From Ideonella alba (lineage in GTDB: Bacteria; Pseudomonadota; Gammaproteobacteria; Burkholderiales; Burkholderiaceae_C), in NCBI RefSeq assembly GCF_018069875.1, contig NZ_JAGQDF010000004.1, positions 310,001-374,000 of the forward strand: a stretch of DNA of 64,000 bases, in the 5' to 3' direction. Of the stretch, positions 11,969 through 20,448 are shown piece after piece. Both the position numbers and the translations under genes were made by a program. Numbering within the stretch: the first letter of the stretch is position 1; every line of letters starts with the position of its first letter. The notes below the pieces were generated by a model. That model searched no databases and was not told the origin of the DNA. It saw nothing but the letters and a program-made list of their open reading frames with translations.

Positions 11969-14623
11969 ATGATCGATCCTCCGCACTGGCAGCGCCTGTC
12001 CGCCCTGCTGGATGAGGCGCTGGACCTGCCCGAGGACCAGCGCGCCGCCTGGCTGGACGCACTGTGCGCCCGTGAGCCCGGCCTGGCCGACGCGCTGCGC
12101 AGCCTGTTCCAGGGCCTGCGCACCCAGCCCGATTCGGCCCCTGCCGCCGCCTTCCAGCAGTGGCTGGCGCCCGCGCTGGCAGAACCCCAGCTGTCCACCC
12201 AGCCGGGCCAGACCCTGGGCCCCTGGCGGCTGGAGGAGAAGATCGGCGAAGGCGGCATGGGCCAGGTCTGGCGCGCCACGCGCGTGGACGGCCTGTACCA
12301 GGGCGCGGCGGCGATCAAGCTGCTGCGCAGCGACCGCGCCGGCCCCGGCCTGAGCGCCCGCTTCGCCCGCGAACGCCATGCACTGGCCCGGCTGAACCAC
12401 CCCGCCATCGCCCGGCTGCTGGATGCCGGCGAGGCCCAGGGCCAGGTCTACCTGGTGCTGGAGCTGGTGCCGGGCCGCACGCTGAGCGACTGGGTGCGCC
12501 AGCATCGCCCGTCGCTGGCCCAGCGCGTGGCCCTGCTGGGGCGCATCGCCGAGGCGGTGGAGGCCGCGCATGCGCAGCTGATCGTGCACCGCGACCTGAA
12601 GCCCGGCAACGTGATGATCACCGACGAAGGCCAGCCCAAGCTGCTGGACTTCGGCATCGCCGCCCTGCTGGACGATCCCGCCGAGCCGGGCGAGCTCACG
12701 CGCAGCACCGGCCGCGGCCTGACCGTGGGCTACGCCGCGCCCGAGCAGATCATCGGCCTGTCGGTGGGGGTCGCGGCCGATGTGTTCTCGCTGGGCGTGA
12801 TCCTGTTCGAGCTGGTCACCGGGGCCCTGCCCTTCAGCCAGCGCCGCCAGCCGCGCCCGGTGATGGAGATGGCGGTGCTGGAAGACCCGCCGCACCGCCT
12901 GGGCGCCGTGACGCCCGACCCCGAAGGCCCGGGCGCCGCACCCGATGGCTGGCGGGCCAATGGCGATCTGGCCGCGGTGATCGACAAGGCGCTGCGCAAG
13001 GACCCGGCGGAGCGCTACACCGGCGTGCGGGCGCTGATCGACGACCTGGACCACTGGGCCGCGCACCGCCCGGTCAGCGCGCGCCGCGGCCACTGGCGCC
13101 ACCGCAGCGGCCTGTGGCTGCGCCGCCATGCGCTGCTGGCGGCCAGCGTGGGCCCGGTCGGCCTGTCGCTGGCGCTGGGCCTGGGTCTGAGCCTGTGGCA
13201 ATGGCAGCGCGCCGAGCAAGCCGCCGCCCTGGCCCGCACCCGCGAGGCGCAGAGCCAGCAGCTGAGCAGCTTCATGCTGGGCGAGCTGGCCGACCGCCTG
13301 CGCCCGCTGGGCCGGCTGGACATCCTGGCCGGCCTGGGCGAGCGCAGCCTGACCGTGCTGGCCGAACAGCCCGGCGCCGACGAGGCCCCACTGGACCGCC
13401 TGCACCGCGCACAGGCGCTGCTGGTGCTGGGCGAGGTCGACAGCAGCCGCGGCCGCGGCCAGACGGCCACCGCCGTGGCCGCGCTGCAGGCCGCCGAGGA
13501 CCTGCTGCGGCCGCTGGACGGCGCCGCCGGCGTGCCCGCCGACGACTGGTTCGCCACGCTGGGCGCGGTGCATTTCTGGCGCGGCCAGATCGCCTTCGAC
13601 CAGGGCGACCTGGGCCCCGCGGCGGCGCAGCTGGAGCGCTACCGCGCGCTGTCGCAGCGCTGGCTGGACCAGCGGCCCGGCGCCGCCAGCGCGGCGCAGG
13701 AACTGGCCTACGCCCACGCCAGCCTGGCCGCGGTGCAGCTGCAGCGCGGCCAGTGGGGGCCGGCGCGGCAGTCCTTCGAGGCCGTGCTGGCCGACAAGCG
13801 CCGACGCCTGGCCGCGGCGCCCACCGACGCGGCAGCCCGCGTGGCCGTGGCCAACGGCCTGCTGCAGCTGGCCGATGTGCTGCATGTGCAAGGCCTGGAG
13901 CAGGACAGCCTGGCGCTGCTGGACGAGGCCCGCGCGCTGCTCGACGCGCTGCAGCGCCAGCAGACCGGCCAGGCCAGCTGGATCGCCGACCTGGCGCGCG
14001 TCGAGCAGGCCCGCGCCGCCCGCCTGGCCGACCTGGGCCGCCACGACGAAGCCCGCCGCAGCGCCGCCGAGGCGCGCCGCGCCTCGCAGCAGGTGCTGGC
14101 GGCCTCGCCCAGCGCCGCGCGCTGGCGCCTGGAAGCGCTGTGGGGCGACACCCAGCACCTGCTGCAGGCACCGCCCGACGCCGCCACCCACGCCGCCCGC
14201 CAGGCGCTGCTGGCCGACTGGCCGGCGCTGGACTCGGACGAGCCGCTGGCCCAGGCGCTGCAGGCGCGGCGCGCGCTGCTGGAGGCCGACACCGCGCTGG
14301 CGCAACGCGACACCCCCACCGCCCAGCGCCTGATCGACCAGGCCGAGTCGCGGCTGACGCCGCTGCTGGCGCGCCAGCCGCTGAAGTGGCAGTGGTCCGA
14401 CACTCTGGCCCACGCCCAGCTGCGCCGGCTGCGCGCGGACCCCTCGGCGGCGTCCTGCGCCGCCGCCGCCGCGCGCCTGCAGCCCGCGGTCGAGAGCGGC
14501 CAGGCCGGCATCGTGCTCGAGGCCTGGCTGTCGGCCCAGGCCTGCGCGCAGGCGCGACCGATCGCCGCGGCCGACCTGCAACGCCTGCGGGCCGGCGGCT
14601 ACCAGCCCCGCCGTCTTCCCTGA
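11969..14623 (+). CDS. Transmembrane Ser/Thr protein kinase with C-terminal TPR-like region
   Basis: PknB-type (Hanks) kinase of 884 aa. After an 80-residue N-terminal helical segment comes the kinase domain (about 84-355): G-loop IGEGGMGQV, Lys117 in AAIKLL, HRDLKPGNV (Asp209 catalytic), DFG (227-229) and the YAAPEQI activation segment. One transmembrane helix (about 384-408) leads to a roughly 475-residue extracytoplasmic helical region with TPR-like repeats. This layout is common in proteobacterial and myxobacterial regulatory kinases. No dedicated phosphatase is adjacent. ATG 11969 is the only sensible start. Target unknown. Confidence 0.85.
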   Translation: MIDPPHWQRLSALLDEALDLPEDQRAAWLDALCAREPGLADALRSLFQGLRTQPDSAPAAAFQQWLAPALAEPQLSTQPGQTLGPWRLEEKIGEGGMGQVWRATRVDGLYQGAAAIKLLRSDRAGPGLSARFARERHALARLNHPAIARLLDAGEAQGQVYLVLELVPGRTLSDWVRQHRPSLAQRVALLGRIAEAVEAAHAQLIVHRDLKPGNVMITDEGQPKLLDFGIAALLDDPAEPGELTRSTGRGLTVGYAAPEQIIGLSVGVAADVFSLGVILFELVTGALPFSQRRQPRPVMEMAVLEDPPHRLGAVTPDPEGPGAAPDGWRANGDLAAVIDKALRKDPAERYTGVRALIDDLDHWAAHRPVSARRGHWRHRSGLWLRRHALLAASVGPVGLSLALGLGLSLWQWQRAEQAAALARTREAQSQQLSSFMLGELADRLRPLGRLDILAGLGERSLTVLAEQPGADEAPLDRLHRAQALLVLGEVDSSRGRGQTATAVAALQAAEDLLRPLDGAAGVPADDWFATLGAVHFWRGQIAFDQGDLGPAAAQLERYRALSQRWLDQRPGAASAAQELAYAHASLAAVQLQRGQWGPARQSFEAVLADKRRRLAAAPTDAAARVAVANGLLQLADVLHVQGLEQDSLALLDEARALLDALQRQQTGQASWIADLARVEQARAARLADLGRHDEARRSAAEARRASQQVLAASPSAARWRLEALWGDTQHLLQAPPDAATHAARQALLADWPALDSDEPLAQALQARRALLEADTALAQRDTPTAQRLIDQAESRLTPLLARQPLKWQWSDTLAHAQLRRLRADPSAASCAAAAARLQPAVESGQAGIVLEAWLSAQACAQARPIAAADLQRLRAGGYQPRRLP

Positions 14624-14655
14624 CACCCTTCACCGTGACCTGACCAGGAGAGCCC

Positions 14656-15129
14656 ATGACCCCCGACCCCGCACCGAGCGCCGCCCCCGACGGCTCGTTC
14701 CGCACCATCACCTACAGCGTCGTGCCGCTGGTCACGCCGGACGACGCGGTGATGCAGCGCTGCGCCTACTTCCACATCCAGGACCAGGTCTGGCAGCCGG
14801 TGGCGCCGCAGGACCTGACCACCGCTTATGGCTCGGACTTCGTCTGCCTGGAGCAACCGCGCGGGCGCGACCTGCCCGATGGCCTGCTGGGCCCGGAGCG
14901 CTACGACCACGAGGCCACGCTGTTCGCCGCCGTGGCCAAGACGCTGACCACCTCCAAGGGTCTGCCCAACACCTTCCTGGCCAGCGAGCTCGACGGCCGG
15001 CCCCGGGTGGTGATGCCGGTGGCGCCGGGCAGCACGCGCGGCGTGATCCTGCTGTTCGTGCGCCACCGCGGCGACCAGGTGCTGGGCCTGGTGCCCACGC
15101 GCGACCCGGAGATCAAGGGCACGCTCTGA
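14656..15129 (+). CDS. Conserved-looking hypothetical protein
   Basis: A 157-aa soluble protein with no signal peptide or transmembrane segment, and no family I recognise. It is mixed alpha/beta, with segments such as TYSVVPLVTPDDAVMQRCAYFH, VCLEQPRG and RGVILLFVRHR. ATG 14656 has AGGAG 7 bp upstream. It follows the kinase by 32 bp on the same strand, so it may be cotranscribed and could be a kinase substrate or partner; that is inference from position only. Confidence 0.6.
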   Translation: MTPDPAPSAAPDGSFRTITYSVVPLVTPDDAVMQRCAYFHIQDQVWQPVAPQDLTTAYGSDFVCLEQPRGRDLPDGLLGPERYDHEATLFAAVAKTLTTSKGLPNTFLASELDGRPRVVMPVAPGSTRGVILLFVRHRGDQVLGLVPTRDPEIKGTL

Positions 15130-15219
15130 GAGGCTGAGAGTCCGGCCCGGGCGCTGAAGCGCCGGTTCAAGACCCGGCGCAGCGGTTCGTCGGGCAACTG
15201 CGGCTATGCTCGCGGCCCG

Positions 15220-15786
15220 ATGCCGCTGCCCACCGCCCCCTGCCACCCACCGCGCCTGCGCCGCCGCCACTGGCTGGCGGCCGGCCTGGGCGCCAGCGTG
15301 GGCGCCGTGCTGCCGTCGCTGGTGCGCGCCGACGACGGCCCGCTGCCGCAGCCCTGGGCCCCCCACCGCCCGGTGCCCGCGCCGCTGGTGCTGCCCGGCC
15401 ACGGCGGCCCGGGGCTGGACCTGGCCGCGCTGCGCGGTCAGCCCGTGCTGCTGAACTTCTGGGCCAGCTGGTGCGAGCCCTGCCGCAGCGAGATGCCCTC
15501 GCTGGAGCTGCTGGCCGCGCGCCACGAGGCCGAGGGCCTGCGCATCTGGCTGATCAACTTCCGAGAAACCCCGGCGGCGATCGACCGCTTCCTGGCCCTG
15601 CTGCCGGTGGACCTGCCAATCGCCCGCGACGCCGACGGCGCCGCTGCCCGCGCCTGGGCAGCCCGGGTGTTCCCGACCACGGTGCTGATCGGCCGCGATG
15701 GCCGGCCGGTGTGCACCTGGACCGGCGAGGTCGACTGGACCGCGCCGTCCGCGCGCGCGCGCTTCGCCGCGCTGCTCAAACGCTGA
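15220..15786 (+). CDS. TlpA/ResA-like periplasmic thioredoxin
   Basis: A 188-aa thiol-disulfide protein. An Arg-rich N-terminus with RRRHWLAAGLGASVGAVLP looks like a (possibly twin-arginine) signal peptide. The thioredoxin fold holds the redox site WCEPC at about residues 84-88 in NFWASWCEPCRSEMPSLE, with the cis-Pro region ARVFPTTVLIGRDG. Such proteins usually reduce apocytochromes or other periplasmic disulfides. It sits 23 bp before the transglutaminase-like gene on the same strand. Confidence 0.85.
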   Translation: MPLPTAPCHPPRLRRRHWLAAGLGASVGAVLPSLVRADDGPLPQPWAPHRPVPAPLVLPGHGGPGLDLAALRGQPVLLNFWASWCEPCRSEMPSLELLAARHEAEGLRIWLINFRETPAAIDRFLALLPVDLPIARDADGAAARAWAARVFPTTVLIGRDGRPVCTWTGEVDWTAPSARARFAALLKR

Positions 15787-15808
15787 ATCGTCCCTTCTGG
15801 AGCCTGTG

Positions 15809-16906
15809 ATGACCCTGCTCACCCGCCGCACCCTTCTGGCCACCGCGGCCGCCGTCCCCTGCCTGGCCGGCGCGCAACCCGCCGAGCGCCGCTTCGCGCC
15901 GCAGCCCGGCGACTGGCGGAGCTTCGACCTGACCCTGGACGTGGAGGTGCCCGTCGCCAAGGGCACGACGAAGCTGTGGCTGCCGCTGCCCGACCTGGAC
16001 ACGCCCTGGCAGCAGACCGACGGCCACCGCTTCAGCGGCAACGCCGGCCAGCTGCGCCTGGTGGCCGATGCACCGCGCGGCGTGCGCATGCTGCACGCCG
16101 AGTTCGCGCCCGGCGTGGAGCGGCCGCGCGTGAGCGTCACCTCGCGCGTGCGCACCCGCAGCCGTGCGGTGGACTGGTCGGCCCGCAGCGCCGCGAAGGA
16201 AGACCCGGCCGTGCTGCGCGGCGCGCTGGCCGCCACTGAACTGCTACCGCTGGACGGCATCGTCAAGACCACTGCCCAGGAAGCCACCCGAGGCGCGCGC
16301 AGCGACCTGGACAAGGTGCGCGGCATCTACCAGTGGGTGGTGGCCCACGCCTACCGCGAACCCAAGACCCGCGGCTGCGGCACCGGCGACATCAAGAGCA
16401 TGCTGGAGAGCGGCAACCTGGGCGGCAAGTGCGCCGACCTGAACGCCATCTTCGTCGGCCTGTGCCGCGCCAGCGGCGTGCCGGCGCGGGATGTCTACGG
16501 CCTGCGCGTCGCGCCCTCGGCCTTCGGCTACAAGGAGCTGGGCGCCAATTCAGCGTCGCTCAAGGGCGCGCAGCACTGCCGCGCCGAGGTCTTCCTGGCC
16601 GGCCACGGCTGGGTGGCGATGGACCCGGCCGACGTGCTGAAGGTGATGCGCCAGGAAACGCCCGAGTGGATCAAGGACCCGGCGCACGCCGTGGCCGCGC
16701 CGGTGATGGCGGGCCTGTTCGGCAGCTGGGAAGGCAACTGGGTGGGCTACAACACCGCCCACGACCTGCGCCTGCCCGGCCGCGCCGAGCAGGGCACGCT
16801 GCCCTTCTTCATGTACCCGCAGGGCGAGAACGCCGAAGGCCGCTTCGACGACCTGGCGCCCGACGCCTTCCGCTACACGATCGCCGCGACCGAAATCAAA
16901 GCCTGA
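15809..16906 (+). CDS. Transglutaminase-like cysteine protease family protein, exported
   Basis: A 365-aa protein with a signal peptide (RRTLLATAAAVPCLAGA, twin-arginine-like) and a transglutaminase-core domain. The catalytic triad is visible: Cys208 in GGKCADLNAIF, His256 in the HCRAEVFL motif and Asp272 in WVAMDPAD. Bacterial members of this group usually hydrolyse peptides or isopeptides rather than crosslink proteins. ATG 15809 follows TTCTGGAG. The neighbouring thioredoxin could keep the active-site Cys reduced in the periplasm; that link is inference. The gene runs into the repeat-rich intergenic region. Confidence 0.85.
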   Translation: MTLLTRRTLLATAAAVPCLAGAQPAERRFAPQPGDWRSFDLTLDVEVPVAKGTTKLWLPLPDLDTPWQQTDGHRFSGNAGQLRLVADAPRGVRMLHAEFAPGVERPRVSVTSRVRTRSRAVDWSARSAAKEDPAVLRGALAATELLPLDGIVKTTAQEATRGARSDLDKVRGIYQWVVAHAYREPKTRGCGTGDIKSMLESGNLGGKCADLNAIFVGLCRASGVPARDVYGLRVAPSAFGYKELGANSASLKGAQHCRAEVFLAGHGWVAMDPADVLKVMRQETPEWIKDPAHAVAAPVMAGLFGSWEGNWVGYNTAHDLRLPGRAEQGTLPFFMYPQGENAEGRFDDLAPDAFRYTIAATEIKA

Positions 16907-16917
16907 CCGCGGCTGAT

Positions 16918-17323
16918 CAGGGCTGGGCGCAGGCCAGCGCACGGCCGGGTCCACGGGCTCGCAGAGCTCGCCCGGCGCGACAGGCGAGCTGACGTCCTCA
17001 GGACGTCAGCACGTCCAGTCTTGCCCGAAGCGGCCTGCGCACCCCCGGCGGGGGGTGGGCTGACGTACCCGTCAGCCCGGGGGCACAAAGTTCTTCCAGC
17101 GCACGGCCTGGTCCACGGGCTCGCAGAGCTCGCCCGGCGCGACAGGCGAGCTGACGTCCTCAGGACGTCAGCACGTCCAGTCTTGCCCGAAGCGGCCTGC
17201 GCACCCCCTCTGGGACCGGATACCCGAATCAACAGGGCTGAGCGCAGGCCAGCGCACGGCCGCTCCGAAGCGGCCTGCGCACCCCCTCGGGGGGTGGGCT
17301 GACGTACCCGTCAGCCCGGGGGC
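16918..17323. repeat. Mosaic intergenic repeat region (423 bp without a gene)
   Basis: The interval 16907-17329 codes for nothing convincing but is built of repeated blocks. A 99-bp block occurs at 16948-17046 and again at 17110-17208 (offset 162). A 36-bp block occurs at 17049-17084 and 17288-17323. A 29-bp block occurs at 16918-16946 and 17233-17261 with one mismatch. A 21-bp block occurs three times (17026-17046, 17188-17208, 17266-17286). The blocks contain two kinds of hairpin: a near-perfect palindrome at 16988-17010 and 17150-17172, and GGGCTGACG/CGTCAGCCC with a 4-base loop at 17057-17078 and 17296-17317. It resembles REP/BIME-type extragenic elements and may terminate both converging transcripts. 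Confidence 0.75.
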
Positions 17324-17329
17324 TCCATC

Positions 17330-17779
17330 TCACTCTTTGCGGAAGTTGTCGTGGCAGGCCTTGCAGGTCTTGCCGGCGTCGCCGAAGGCGGCCTTGATCT
17401 GATCCAGGTTGCCGGTCTTGGCGGCGGCGTTGAGCTTGCCCACCGCGTCGATCATGGCCTGGCTGCCCTCCTTGAACTTGGCGGCGTCGGTCCAGATCTC
17501 GGGCTTGGCGCGGGTCTCGCCCTTGTCGGTGCCCTCGACGAAGGCGGTGAAGGGCAGGCGCGACAGGGTGGCGACAATCTCAGCGTTGGACTGGGCGGCG
17601 GCGGCGTCGAAGGGCACCTTGCCCTGGGCCATCGCACCAATGCGGCCGAAGTGGGCGGCCATCACGGTGAAGGCACCCTTGCGGTACTTGATCGCGTCCT
17701 CGGGCTTCTGGAACTGGGCGTGGGCCGGCAGGGCGGCGAACAAGGTGGCGCAGGTCAGGGCCAGGGCAAGACGTTTCAT
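17330..17779 (-). CDS. Cytochrome c' (class II c-type cytochrome)
   Basis: A 149-aa periplasmic haem protein with a clean signal peptide (MKRLALALTCATLFAALPAHA), a four-helix-bundle sequence, and the haem-binding CKACH motif near the C-terminus, which is diagnostic of cytochrome c'. These proteins bind NO and CO and are tied to nitrosative stress tolerance or electron transfer. It is divergent from a cytochrome b561 gene, a pairing often seen in betaproteobacteria. Confidence 0.93.
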   Translation of the reverse strand: MKRLALALTCATLFAALPAHAQFQKPEDAIKYRKGAFTVMAAHFGRIGAMAQGKVPFDAAAAQSNAEIVATLSRLPFTAFVEGTDKGETRAKPEIWTDAAKFKEGSQAMIDAVGKLNAAAKTGNLDQIKAAFGDAGKTCKACHDNFRKE

Positions 17780-17976
17780 GCAGATCCTCCGGTGTGGGGT
17801 GGTCGGGTGTACAGGGCACGTACCGCGCGCCAGGCACAGCAGCGGGCGGGTCGTGTCGAGTGTACGCAGCCCGGCCCGGCGCTATTCCCCGCCGCGTGAA
17901 AAGCCCCGGGGGGATTCCCGGCCGGGGCCGGATCGCGGTATGGTCGCGTCAGGACATAGCCAAGCCCTCCACCGAG

Positions 17977-18669
17977 ATGAACTCCCCCACCCCCGTGCGC
18001 GTCTGGGACCTGCCCACCCGTCTGTTCCACTGGACCCTGGTGCTCTGCGTGATCGGCCTGGTCGTCACCGGCCAGATCGGCGGCAACCTGATCGAGTGGC
18101 ACCTGCGCCTGGGCATGGTGGTCGGCGCGCTGCTGATCTTCCGCGTGCTGTGGGGCCTGGTGGGCGGGCGCTGGTCGCGCTTTGCCAGCTTCGTGAAGAC
18201 GCCTGGCACCATCGTGCGCTACCTGAAGGGCCAGACCGGGCCGGACGAGCACCTGGACGTGGGCCACAACCCGCTGGGTGCGCTCAGCGTGCTGGCGCTG
18301 CTGGGCCTGCTGCTGCTGCAGGTGGCCACCGGGCTGGTGGCCGACGACGAGATCGCCACCACCGGCCCGCTCAACCGCTTCGTCACCAGTGCGCAGGCCA
18401 GCCTGGCCACCGGCTGGCACACCGAGCTGGGCAAGCTGCTGCTGATCGTGCTGGTGGTGCTGCACATCAGCGCCATCGTCTTCTACCTGAAGAAGAAGGG
18501 CCAGAACCTGGTGCGCCCGATGCTGCACGGCGACAAGCCGCTGCCCCCGGACACCCCCGCCAGCGCCGACGGCTGGGGCCAGCGCCTGCTGGCGCTGGTG
18601 CTGTTCGCGGCCTGCGTGGCGCTGATGGGCTGGGTGTTCTCGCTGGGTGAGGCGGCCCCGGCGTTCTGA
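17977..18669 (+). CDS. Cytochrome b561 family membrane protein
   Basis: A 230-aa integral membrane protein with a four-helix di-haem b fold. It starts MNSPTPVRVWDLPTRLFHW, the typical VWDLPTRxFHW signature of the Ni-Fe hydrogenase b-type/cytochrome b561 family; further His residues lie in helices 2-4 (VVLHISAIVFY). A C-terminal transmembrane helix ends the protein. ATG 17977 was chosen at the signature; upstream codons are out of character. It probably delivers quinol electrons to a c-type cytochrome, and the divergent cytochrome c' is the obvious candidate partner. Confidence 0.88.
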   Translation: MNSPTPVRVWDLPTRLFHWTLVLCVIGLVVTGQIGGNLIEWHLRLGMVVGALLIFRVLWGLVGGRWSRFASFVKTPGTIVRYLKGQTGPDEHLDVGHNPLGALSVLALLGLLLLQVATGLVADDEIATTGPLNRFVTSAQASLATGWHTELGKLLLIVLVVLHISAIVFYLKKKGQNLVRPMLHGDKPLPPDTPASADGWGQRLLALVLFAACVALMGWVFSLGEAAPAF

Positions 18670-18714
18670 CGCACGCCGGGTAGACTCGCGCTCCCCGGTC
18701 ACCTCGCGCAGGCG

Positions 18715-19206
18715 ATGGACACCCCGCAGATCCAGCTGCTCAGCCCCGACACGCCCGAGGCGCTCGACGCCACGCGGACCATCTTCCGCGAGTACGCCAC
18801 CGCGCTGGGTGTGGACCTGTGCTTCCAGGGCTTCGAGGCCGAGCTGGCCGCGCTGCCCGGCGACTACGCCGCCCCCACCGGCGGCCTGCTGCTGGCCTGG
18901 GTGGACGGCGAGCTGGCCGGCTGCGGCGCCTTCCGTCCGCTGCCCGATGTGGACTACGCCAACGCCTGCGAGATGAAGCGCCTGTACGTGCGCCGCGCCT
19001 TCCGCCGCTTCGGCCTGGGCCGGCAACTGGCGCAGGCGCTGATGGACACCGCGCTGCAGGCCGGCTACTCGGCCATGCTGCTCGACACCCTGGACGACAT
19101 GGAGGCCGCGCGCGAGCTCTACGCCAGCCTGGGCTTCGAGGAAGTGCCGCCCTACTACTACAACCCGATCCCCGGCGCCCACTACCTGAAGGCCGACCTG
19201 GGCTGA
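18715..19206 (+). CDS. GNAT family N-acetyltransferase
   Basis: A 163-aa acetyl-CoA-dependent acyltransferase. The GNAT core is seen in EMKRLYVRRAFRRFGLGRQLAQAL (motif A, with the RxxGxG-type acetyl-CoA loop) and LDTLDDMEAARELYASLGFEEV (motif B). The acceptor substrate cannot be predicted. It lies 24 bp before the acyl-CoA operon and may be part of its leader transcript. Confidence 0.85.
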   Translation: MDTPQIQLLSPDTPEALDATRTIFREYATALGVDLCFQGFEAELAALPGDYAAPTGGLLLAWVDGELAGCGAFRPLPDVDYANACEMKRLYVRRAFRRFGLGRQLAQALMDTALQAGYSAMLLDTLDDMEAARELYASLGFEEVPPYYYNPIPGAHYLKADLG

Positions 19207-19242
19207 GCCCTTGCCCCGCGGGCAGGCGGCATGGAGACAGCG

Positions 19243-20448
19243 ATGCAGCAGCAGCAGCATGTTCTGGTGGCCGGGGTCGGCATGATCCCCTTTGCCAAAC
19301 CCGGCGCCAGCGCGCCCTACCCGCAGATGGCCGCCGAGGCCACCCGCCTGGCGCTGGCCGACGCCGGCCTGGACTACGCCCAGGTGCAGCAGGCCTATGT
19401 GGGCTATGTCTACGGCGACTCCACCGCCGGCCAGCGCGCGCTCTATGAGGTGGGGCTGAGCGGCATCCCGATTCTCAACGTCAACAACAACTGCTCGACC
19501 GGCTCCACCGCGCTGTGGCTGGCGCGCCAGGCGGTGGCGCACGGCGCGGCCGACTGCGTGCTGGCGCTGGGCTTCGAGCAGATGAAGCCCGGCGCGCTGG
19601 GCGCGGTGTTCGACGACCGGCCCACGCCCTTCGACCGCTTCGACGCCGCCACCGAAGACCTGGTGGGCCACGCCGAGATCCCGCTGGCGCTGCGCTACTT
19701 CGGCGGCGCCGGCCTGGCCCACATGCGGCAGTGGGGCACGCCGCTGGAGACCTTCGCCGCGATCCGCGCCAAGGCCAGCCGGCACGCGGCGAACAACCCG
19801 CTGGCGCTGCTGCGCAAGCCGCTCAGCACCGAGGAGGTGATGGCCGCGCCGGTGGTCTGGCCCGGCGTGATGACGCGGCTGATGGCCTGCCCACCCACCT
19901 GCGGCGCGGCGGCGGCCCTGATCTGCTCGGACGACTTCGCACGCCGCCACGGCCTGCGCCGCGACGTGCGCATCCGCGCCCAGGCCATGACCACCGACGG
20001 CCCCGCCACGTTCGAGGCCGGCGACATGCGCGAGGTGGTGGGCTTCAGCATGGCACGCGCCGCTGCGCGGCAGGTGTATGAACAGGCCGGCGTCGGTCCT
20101 GAGGACGTGCAACTGGTCGAGCTGCACGACTGCTTCGCCCACAACGAGCTGCTGAGCTACGAGGCGCTGGGCCTGTGCCCCGAGGGCGGCGCCGCGCAGT
20201 TCGTGGCCGATGGCGACAACACCTACGGCGGCCGGGTGGTCACCAACCCGTCGGGCGGCCTGCTCAGCAAGGGCCACCCGCTGGGCGCCACCGGGCTGGC
20301 GCAGTGCACCGAGCTGGTCCAGCAGCTGCGCGGCCAGGCGGGCGCGCGCCAGGTGCCCGGCGCGCGGCTGGCGCTGCAGCACAACCTGGGCCTGGGCGGT
20401 GCCTGCGTGGTCACACTGTACGAAGCCGTGGAAGGCGCCGCCGCATGA
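19243..20448 (+). CDS. Thiolase-family protein (SCP-x / lipid-transfer-like acetyl-CoA acyltransferase)
   Basis: Thiolase-fold enzyme of about 401 aa. The nucleophile is in NNNCSTGSTALWLARQ, the HDCFAHNE motif supplies the second catalytic region, and the C-terminal glycine loop is GHPLGATG. The sequence resembles the sterol-carrier-protein-x type, which cleaves 3-ketoacyl-CoA. ATG 19243 has GGAG at ideal spacing; ATG 19231 is the alternative. The stop overlaps the acyl-CoA dehydrogenase start (ATGATG), and a CoA transferase follows, making a compact catabolic operon for a branched or unusual acyl-CoA. Confidence 0.87.
   Translation: MQQQQHVLVAGVGMIPFAKPGASAPYPQMAAEATRLALADAGLDYAQVQQAYVGYVYGDSTAGQRALYEVGLSGIPILNVNNNCSTGSTALWLARQAVAHGAADCVLALGFEQMKPGALGAVFDDRPTPFDRFDAATEDLVGHAEIPLALRYFGGAGLAHMRQWGTPLETFAAIRAKASRHAANNPLALLRKPLSTEEVMAAPVVWPGVMTRLMACPPTCGAAAALICSDDFARRHGLRRDVRIRAQAMTTDGPATFEAGDMREVVGFSMARAAARQVYEQAGVGPEDVQLVELHDCFAHNELLSYEALGLCPEGGAAQFVADGDNTYGGRVVTNPSGGLLSKGHPLGATGLAQCTELVQQLRGQAGARQVPGARLALQHNLGLGGACVVTLYEAVEGAAA

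Noticed and set aside
11876-14626. A 916-codon minus-strand frame opposite the Ser/Thr kinase
   Set aside because: Composition is dominated by Gly/Ala/Arg/Gln, with no domain, RBS or plausible start; the plus-strand kinase explains the region.
16948-17208. Possible CRISPR array in the repeat-rich intergenic region
   Set aside because: Repeats are 99, 36 and 21 bp, irregularly spaced, contain hairpins and have no constant spacer length; no cas genes are present.
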